Source of the DNA: Penaeus vannamei
Taxonomy: Eukaryota > Arthropoda > Malacostraca > Decapoda > Penaeidae
Assembly: GCF_042767895.1 (NCBI RefSeq)
Contig: NC_091564.1
Coordinates: 15,898,501-15,911,000, forward strand
DNA: 12,500 nt
Direction of reading: 5' to 3'
Shown: one piece after another, positions 1 to 9,200 of the stretch
Numbering within the stretch: position 1 is the stretch's first letter
Layout of the letters: the number at the start of each line of letters is the position of its first letter
Program-made: the position numbers and the translations under genes
Notes under the pieces: generated by a model
The model's database searches: none
Told to the model about the DNA's origin: nothing
Seen by the model: only the letters and a program-made list of their open reading frames with translations

Positions 1-183
1 GGTATACAGAAGGACACTCCTAGGTATTTATGTTGTAAAGAAGTGAAATGGCCAGACCAGTCAATATTAGATATTTGTATTTTATTTATTACATTGTAAT
101 GTTTGAAAAATTATTTTATTTTTTTAAATTTATTTTATTTTCATCTACAAAGATTCACACCTTAATATTGGCTTTGCAGGCAG
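1..183 (+). other. upstream region / 5' UTR with probable 3' splice site before the start codon
   Basis: AT-rich sequence with a T-rich run from about 109 to 142, ending in TTTGCAG at 173-179 followed by GCAG at 180-183. Both AGs are plausible 3' splice sites (exon start at 180 or 184), so a 5' UTR exon probably lies further upstream, outside or at the edge of the window. The frame of the CDS is closed by TAA at 163-165. I see no convincing TATA box or initiator. Confidence 0.4.
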
Positions 184-274
184 ATGCAACATAGAACTTG
201 GAGAATGGAGGATCACTGGACAGCAATTGTGGTGACCTGTTCCACTGCCATAATAAGGGAAGGCCTGGAGAAAG
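184..274 (+). CDS. FCSK: FCSK coding exon 1 (N-terminus)
   Basis: Codes for residues 1-30 plus one base. Two in-frame ATGs exist: 184 (C at -3 and C at +4, weak context) and 205 (A at -3, G at +4, strong context). From 205 the protein begins MEDHWTAIVVTC, which fits the short N-terminus and early Trp of vertebrate FCSK, so 205 may be the start actually used. The longer frame is given because nothing rules it out. The donor is AAAG|GTTGGT at 275, phase 1. Confidence 0.75.
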
Positions 275-3200
275 GTTGGTTTTTAAGCTAATGTGCGAGT
301 GCCATGCCTTGTAAAGGTCACTTCAAGCTAACCAGAGAACGGTTTCAATTGATGGGTCATTTTGTTGCCAATATTGTGACTGATTCTTCTGCAAGGAAAA
401 TTCGTCAATAGATGTGTTAAAAGGATCCAAGTTTTCTCTTGCTGTATGGGGAGTTTTTAAACATTGTAGCCCAGCATTAAGTAATTCAGGAAAATAATTG
501 AGATTTGTTTTTGCATTTCATAGTTTTACAAAAAATTTGCTCTAATTTCCAGAATGCAGCCGTCTAGCAAAGGTGGGGTTGTTACCCAGCCATGAACTTC
601 TCATGGTAGTGGATGACCCTCAGTGGGAGAAGATATCCAAAGAAGAAAGTGCAAGTAAAACATGTCGGTTAGAGCAAGGAGTAGGTAGTGGTGGAGCGAC
701 CATCAATGCACTCCTTGTGGCAGTGGAGAGGCTCTCGGCAAAGAGGAATCACACTACGGTATTTTGGCTTCCTGGAGCATTTTAGTTTTTTTGTTTATAG
801 AACATAACAAATACTCCTTTCTCCCTTCAAAAATCGTATTTTGAGTAACAATTTGTTTACACACAGTTTCCCTCAATAATGCTTATTTATTTTCTAAATT
901 TGTCAAGGAAGTTTTGAATTTACTCTGTGTCTATGTCTGTGTGCACTAATATCTAGGTATTTATGTATTTATATATGTGTAGATGTATGACATACAAAAA
1001 TTGGTAAATGTTTAGGAGATTCTCCAATATTTTCCACTGGGCTAACTGGAAAGACTTCGAAGTCTCTACTACCTGTTTGGGCAAGATAAAGCCTATAGAT
1101 CTCTCTTGTGATTTATTGTCAGATAAGAAATCAATCCAATCTCTACCTCATGTTGCAGAATTTTGTTGGCCTTTGCTTGTGTGTAAAGCATGGAGGTTGC
1201 AGTAATCAATTGATACTGCAACACTCTTGTGTTCAGAGTGTAGGACATCCATAATAGAGCACATCATAGCTTTAGTGGACTGTGATAAAACATAGATGAT
1301 CTGATTACAAGAAAGAAGCTCAATTTTGAGAGCCGCTGTATCAGGTGCCTTCTTAACATATATATAAAAAACAAATGGTATTGTATAATATAAAGCTTAA
1401 TGTTCTCTAGTCACACCTTTACCACCAGGTAATCTGTCAGCTTGCCTGAGTGCACTATCCTTTAATCCACAGAAATTATACTTGAAAATGATTCCTGTGG
1501 GTAACAACTGCTTCTTGTTTATGTTTTTTCTTGTGTTTATTGCAGTATGGTGTTCAGAAACTAAGTATAGATATGCTCTTATTTGATTACTCTTGGGAAT
1601 TATTGCATCAGTATTAATTTTAAAAATGTATATTCATATACAGTATTGTAGTCTATATAGGAATAAGTGATCTTTCCTCTCAGAGTATTATTTTTAAAGA
1701 AGTAATATATTTTCTATACTTTGTGAAAACTTCCAGTGAATTTACATCAATATAGCGTTGTGATTATAGTAACGCTATGCATACCAACAGATAAGCAGTG
1801 AATTGGTTTACAACAGCCGCTTCTTAGTGGTTCACCATGGTCGGGTCTTGGCACACTCCCCAGGTGGCTCGCCCTTCCTGTATGTTCCTCCTGAGTTAGC
1901 CTGCGTCTCTCAGAGAGCCATGGCAACACCCCCAACACTGCTCCAGCATGTTATTTGGATGGCAACAAAAGTAAGTTTATTTGGTGTGTCTGATTTATTT
2001 CTACAGAAGGATGCTTCTTGTATTCTCAGTAACTATGGTTAGGCCTTTGTAGAAATATTTGTAATACCCAGGGTTATAAATCTTTTAGCCTTATATATAT
2101 GCATGTATGTATGTATGTATCTATATATATTTATGTATATATCTATCTATCTGTCTATATATGTATTTTTTTTCTTCTTTTTCTTTTTTTCTTTTTCTTT
2201 CTTTATTTTTTTTTCTTTTCTTTTCTTTTTCTTTTCTTTTCTTTTCTTTTCTTTTCTTTTCTTTTCTTTTCTTTTCTTTTCTTTTCTTTTCTTTTCTTTT
2301 CTTTTCTTTTCTTTTCTTTTCTTTTCTTTTCTTTTCTTTTCTTTTCTTTTCTTTTCTCTTCTTTTCTTTTCTTTTCTTTTCTTTTCTTTTCTTTTCTTTT
2401 CTTTTCTTTTCTTTTCTTTTCTTTTCTTTTCTTTTCTTTTCTTTTCTTTTCTTTTCTTTTCTTTTCTTTTCTTTTCTTTTCTTTTCTTTTCTCTTCTCTT
2501 CTCTTCTCTTCTCTTCTCTTCTCTTCTCTTCTCTCCTCTCTCTTCTCTTCTCCTCTCTCTTCTCTTCTATTCTCTCCTCTCCTCTCTCTTCTCTTCTCTT
2601 CTCTTCTCTCCTCTCTTCTCCTCTCTTCTCTCCTCTCCCCTTCCCTTCCCTTCCCTTCCCTTCCCTTCCCTTCCCTTCCCTTCCCTTCCCTTCCCATCCC
2701 TTCCCTTCCCTTCCCTTCCCTTCCCTTCCCTTCCCTTCCCTTCCCTTCCCTTCCCTTCCCTTCCCTTCCCTTCCCTTCCCTGTCCCTTCACTTCACTTCA
2801 CTTCCCTTCCCTGTCCCTTCACTTCCCTTCCCTGTCCCTTCCCTTCCCTTCCCTTCCCTTCCCTTCCCTTCCGTTCCCTTCCCTTCCCTTCCCTTCCCTT
2901 CCCTTCCCTTCCCTTCCCTTCCCTTCCCTTCCCTTCCCTTCCCTTCCCGTCCCTTCCCTCCCCTTCCCTTCCCTTCCCTTCCCTTCCCTTCCCTTCCCTT
3001 CCCTTCCCTTCCCTTCCCTTCCCTTCCCTTCCCTTCCCTTCCCTTCCCTTCCCTTCCCTTCCCTTCCCTTCCCTTCCCTTCCCTTCCCTTCCCTTCCCTT
3101 CCCTTCCCTTCCCCCCACTTATTTTATGTTCATATTTGGCTTTCCAGTGTAGCATAGTTCATCCATTAAGGAAGATTAGAATTAGGTTATGAGTGCAAAA

Positions 3201-6200
3201 CTGTGCTCTTATCATTTACATTATTGTCCTCATTTGTTTTTGCCATATTGACATTAACAATATTTGAAGAGAAGAAAAATGTTGAAAGACTGATAAGTGC
3301 CTACAGAAGAAAAATATAAACTTGAGTACATGATCATGATACCCTGATTTAGTTTATGGAATTTTTTTGTATATAGAGCTCTTTCGATACTCTGGGTCCA
3401 TTTTCTAATTTTATGCTCAGACTGAAGGAAAGTTCATGGGAATATTCACATAGAAAAATTACAGTTTTCTATTTCCAGTCCAGAAAAATAGTAAGCATTA
3501 TTTTCCACAAATGATATCCTTCCTTTATATAAAAAGGTTTGAGTTGTTACCTTTTCTTGCAGGTAGGAAGGAAGAGCAACACAGGAGTCTGGGTGACCTC
3601 TCTTGATGCCTTCATTCCAAATTCACCACAAATTCAAGCTCCTGATACAGATGGTGTCAATGGTGCTGTTGTATGCACCATCAAGACGCCCTTTAAACAA
3701 GCCACTCATCATGGCACTGTCATTACTGATGGAAGAAAGAATATTTTAAGGATGGAGTATAAGATGCCATTGGACAGAATGAGTAAGAATGTTTATTTTA
3801 AAATTATGTATTTATGTTTTTGTATTGATTTGATAGTATGTCTAAGTATAATTTTTTTTTACATATAAGATTACTTTTATGAAAAGTTTTTGCCAACACT
3901 CTTTACATGGTGATTCTAGATCAAAATTTAAACTAGAATTGAATTGAATAGAACTAGTAACTTAGAAATTACATTGTTGCAGAGCTCTTTCAGAATATTT
4001 TACTCATATTTAATTTATAAAATACTTGAGAAAAAAATATCAGATTGTTTTGTCTCTTGTGTTTTGCTCACCCAGAGTTCAGTTTTATATATATTACCAC
4101 AAGGGGTGTGTTGCAATAGTTAATGAAGAATTTTGTTATACTTCCCAGTCAGAATCGTTTGTCAAATAGCATTTTTAAAAAATGTTTTATTACTACAAGG
4201 AAATAGAGTAAATGAAATGTGTCAGACGTAAATTAACCTGTAAACTGGGACATGCATCATATGAAGAACAGCATGTAACTGTGATGTACATCAAATGATA
4301 CAAAGGCTATTTTTATAATTGGCGGCTTATATTCCACTACCATATATCTTGAAATGATGTTTGGCAGTTCAGGGAACTTTGCTACACCAATACACCTGAA
4401 CTAAGATAAATGATGAACCAGTATTTGGTTTTCCTATATTTTCCATGCAATTTTTAAATCTAGAACAAAAAAATTCACTTTTGAAAACTATTTTTCTATG
4501 CCAATAATTGTGCATCTTGGTAACCCTGCCAGAACTCTATTGTGCAGTTTATGGGTTAAAGTCACACATACAAGATACAGGACTAGGTATTAGCTTTCTC
4601 CATATTGAATGTGAATTGAATTTTCCAGTGATTGTATTAATTTATTTTGACTTGGATGCTACAAATTATAAGTAGATTTAAATAGGTTGGTTTTCTAATC
4701 TGGAAATGTGTTCCTTGTAGATGATATTTTTCATCACATTCTTTTGTTTTTGTTACAGAGGAAGTATTTATGAAGGATGAAGCACCTGTCATCTCAGGCC
4801 TTGTGTTTCTTAGTGCATCTTTGACAGAGCAGTTGCTGGGGTTACACACGCTCCCTCCTCTTGATAGATGCACATACTATGGAACAGATAGTGGAATTCC
4901 ACCATTACAGGTATGTCTATACATTTTTTTGCGAGTAGGATATGAAAGTATTGTAGGGTTATCAGATTTCATTTCTGAATGAAATAGTATTATCAACAAT
5001 CAGTGAGAAGATGAGAAAAGAATAATCACTGCATTTAATGTATTTTCATATGGAATTGGTTCCAGGTTTCATTATACTTTGACTTGTTACTGCCATTATG
5101 TAGTGGTGTGGAGGAGAAAGAGTACCTGTCAGGTCAGTGTGGGGCTATGTACGCTCAGGTTGCCAAGTATGATATCACAGCAGTGCAGGAGTTACACACT
5201 GCCAGGTTGGTCCTACGAACTTGTGAATTAAGCTATGATATTCAGTATTATATCACCAAACCTATTTTTTAATTGGTCTTGTGTTCACACTTCAGATATC
5301 CCAAAATTTCAATACTTTTCCTTTTTTTTCAGACTTCAAATATGGAAACAATTGCAAGGATTGAAGGCAGTGTTCCATTCTCTAGAAGGCACCAGGCATC
5401 ATTATTTAGCATCACATTTAACATATGAATCCATTATATTGCCATTGCTTGCTCCAAGTTGTGTGGGCAATAGCCATCTCCATGTACCAACTAGTGGTGC
5501 AGTGAAAACAATCAATGCTTACATAGAAGGAAGTGTGAAGTCAACAGGCAAAGATCTTTTCATTGTGGACTCATGGATTGGCAAAGATGTTGCTCTAGAG
5601 TGTTCTGGCTTGAGTACTTTGTCTGGCTTCCAGCTGCCATGTGCAAGATTACAGCTTCAGCTTGCTGGTGACTGTGTATGGCAGATGCATCCTACAAGTG
5701 TACAAGATGTTATAACTTGTTATGGAATTAAAGACCAGTTGAGCCTGCATTACCAGGAGAAGGAAGCAAAAATATTCAACACAGACTGGCCAGTATTTAT
5801 GAAAAGGACAGGATTAAGTCCAGACATACTGTGGCCAAACCAGGCAAGTCACCACCAAACATTCTTGACTGCAAAGCTGTTTTCAAATAAAATTTCAAAG
5901 GAGGAACAAATTCAGAGTTTGGCCATCATGGTAAAAACACTTACAGATGACATTTCCATGAGCGAATGGAAATCTAGGATCGAAGAATGGAAAGTGGGCT
6001 CTAGGATTTCACTTCTTGATGCTATAGAAAGCAACATAATGCATAAACTCATAAAGCAACATGAGGATATTTATCTTAAAATTGCTGAGCAAATCATAGA
6101 AGCCACTTCAAGTGAATTAGGTGGAAAATCTCTCCTTCCTGTATTTGAGTATATAGCAGCAAGTGAGTATTTCATCTTTCATGTTGTTTGGCATTATTCT

Positions 6201-9200
6201 TGTGGAAGATATTTTGCATTAAAATTTAAACAGGCTTTGAAATGATCCCTTTTGCCACATTAGAATTTGACATAATATTGTTTTCATTATGTCTGATTAT
6301 TTTAAGTTGAACGATTTTTCTTTTAATTCACTGTTCAGTCTTACATAGTTGCAGTGATATTCAGAAAGTTGAATTGATATAAACTGTATAATTTTATTAG
6401 TGAAAATTGTTCAAACTGTTTAAACAACTCTTTTGTCTTTCATAGGTGGACAGATTTCAGTTAACAAGATCATGACAGTTCTGCATCAGCAACTGAATCA
6501 TGAACGTCCTACTACTCCACGACTGCTAGCCAACATTGCAGATCTTTTAGGATGCATGGCTGCTGGTGATGGAGGGTTGAGAAGTGGTCCTGCAGCTAAC
6601 CCTCAGTGGAGGAATGCCCTTCAGCAGCTGAAAGTACGTGCTAGCCCTTTTAGCACAGAAATGATTTTTAAATTGTTTGCCAGGGTTCATGATATTGTAA
6701 TATGATTATTAACAGTTAACATCCCGTAACATCTTGGCACCACAAAATCATCAGAGTATTTTTGCCTTTATGCTGGGCTTAACATAGAGGTCACCGGTAC
6801 AAGATAAATGTTAAAGTGTAGGGACAATATTTTAAAACTCCACATCTTTGATGTGTGCTGAACTGAGCTGCCTCGATTGTTAGGTTTTGCATTGAACTAA
6901 AAATATCAAACTCACCAAAAAGGCATGATTTTATTAAAACATAATGAAGAGGATTAGCTCATATGAATGTTTATGTACTAATGATTATTATAACAGTAGC
7001 TATATTGTGTGAAGTAAATGTAATAAAACTAGTTAATAAATCTAGTATGGATATATTTCTTGTAGGTGGAAAGCTGAGAAAGAAATCACTCTAAGATGAA
7101 AGATATCCTAGAGTAAAGGAATTAATTCTGTTTCAAGATAATTCATATTGACCATTTACCATATATTTAATTTGAGAAATTGAACAATATACAAAAACAG
7201 GAAGATCAACAAAAGAACAATAAGGAACAGGCTAAAGGGATAATCAAAAACATTTTGCTGTGTATTTTGATGGATGTACAACAATATTAATGTCTAGAAC
7301 AACAGATAATGGGAAAAATTACTTCTCTTCCTCTCCTTTATGGTTAGGAAGGTAATATAGGGTCTACCAGGCTTCAGGAATTCTATGTGAGATTCTCATC
7401 TTTCATCGGCAAAGGAACTCCAACATAGAGAAAGTGAAAATATGAGGCTATATTGCAGGAAGGGGAATGTTAAGTCATTATTAATGAATTCAAACCAATC
7501 ATTAATCAGATATAAGATCTAGGATGAAATCATTTTCTGTGAAAGTTATTTATTCAACAAATAAAGGTTTACTTGCAGAATAGTGTATTGGTTCATGGAT
7601 GTCCAACTTCATGGGGATACTAATATTTATGCATATAGATATTGGTAAACATGAGACAAATTCTCATATGTACAGTTAGGGAACCAGAGTGGAGCAATGG
7701 AACTGATGTTTGACACCTGCAAATCATGGATGCAATCAGGTCATCCTGAAGACTTGATTAGAGCTGCTCGACATTATGAACGCGCTTCACAGATTGTCAT
7801 TAGTCACTTGGTAAGTTGGAAATGTGAGGAAACATTTTTTAGTTATATCGTTTTGCTTTCATTTTCATACCCAGTTTTTAGTCAAGTTTGCCCAATTTAC
7901 AAATAAGTTTGCCTATCCCTTTTATTTTAAAGTGGAGTTTAATGAGAAGTGAAATCCAAATTCACAGATTCTAATAGTGCCATCATTATTTACTGGGTGT
8001 AGTAAGCTCACCCTTTCTTAAAACACTGAACTTGCAGGTGGAGACAGCAGAGATGCATGTATCCCCTATGTGGGTAGCACAGGATTTACGTCAGCAAGTC
8101 CCTGTAGGCGTGTGGGTAGAAGCACTCTCCCCTGCTAGGATTGACCTGGCTGGAGGCTGGACAGATACACCTCCCATTTGTTATGAGCAGGGGGGTGCTG
8201 TGCTCAACATTGCTATCAAGGTGAAGGGATACTGTTGTGTATTTTTAATGTGTATTGATATGAGAAAAGATTTTTATCTACCCACAGAAAGAGAGTTGAA
8301 GTTGTTATGTCTGAATAAGTCTTATATAGACAACTAACTTCATAAAATATTTTATAGATTAACAAGAAGAAACCAATTGGTGCTCGTGTCAGGTTCATTC
8401 CTGAACCCCACATTGTGTGTGTTCTCCGTGACTGGTCAGGGGGTGATGTACGCTTGACATGGAGCCAGTTAGAGCAACTTGGTGATTATGATAACCCTGT
8501 GGCTCCAGGTGCTCTTGTAAAAGTTGTCCTGCTCTACTGCCGCTTGGTGGATCTCCACAGCGAGGATACTTTGATGTCGCAGTTGAATGAGCGGTAAATA
8601 TTTTCTTGGTATTACCAGTGACTACAACATGCTTATATAAACCATTGCTTCAGTTCCATTTTGGTAAGTGTTCTGAGAGTAGAAGTTCCTTATCTTTATT
8701 CAAGTATGTTTTTAAAGATGTGAGATAAAAAAAATGCTCTTTCTGAATTTTGAAGGGTTCAGCAAAGTCTTTCAATTTTATATTAGTGTATTACTGTTAT
8801 TTATTTGTTGTTTTGGCTGTAAGATCTATTAAATTTCCCTGCTAAAGTCTGAATATAGCTGATATGTTATATCCCATTTGCAGTTGGTTTTAGTGTGAAA
8901 ACCTATTGGGTCCAGAACTCTTGACTTAATTCCTCTTTATATGGTTTAATGTCAAGCTAACCAAACATACAGGCATTGATATTTCATTTTCAAGTGCTAA
9001 TAAAGATGAAAAAGTAATATAAACAACTGAAATAAAACAGGGATGTGAGATAGAGTGCAATTAATGTATCTGCTTGCACCATTGCCATCTATCATTACCT
9101 GTTATTACAGGCAACATATTAGGTATTGTTTGCAAGAAATGTAAAAGCAATATCAGAAACCAGTAGTTCCCAAAATGTGTGTCACAATTGGCTTAGGGTC

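Larger units (their letters stand above)
1971..3562 (+). other. intron 3 (1592 nt), dominated by a giant pentanucleotide tract
   Basis: Strong donor GTAAGT and acceptor CTTGCAG. About two thirds of it is simple repeat (2091-3116). The remaining 3117-3562 is ordinary AT-rich intron with nothing recognisable. It is the longest intron of the gene, and its length is mostly due to the repeat. Confidence 0.9.

Noticed and set aside
1008..1205. 65-codon open frame in intron 2 as a small gene or alternative exon
   Set aside because: No similarity to the FCSK alignment, which is gap-free across the exon 2-3 junction, and AT-rich composition like the surrounding intron.
1747..1938. Minus-strand open frame opposite exon 3
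   Set aside because: Antisense shadow of a confirmed coding exon with no independent support.
2203..3155. Minus-strand open frames with Lys/Glu/Arg/Gly-rich repeats, resembling charged coiled-coil or RG-rich proteins
   Set aside because: Reverse translations of the same array; no non-repeat sequence, promoter or splice context supports a gene.
2099..3192. Three overlapping + strand open frames of about 350 codons, rich in Phe/Leu/Ser/Pro
   Set aside because: They are translations of the TTTTC/CCCTT pentanucleotide array. A 5-nt unit gives a 5-residue repeat in every frame with no stop codon, and all three frames are equally open. They lie inside intron 3.
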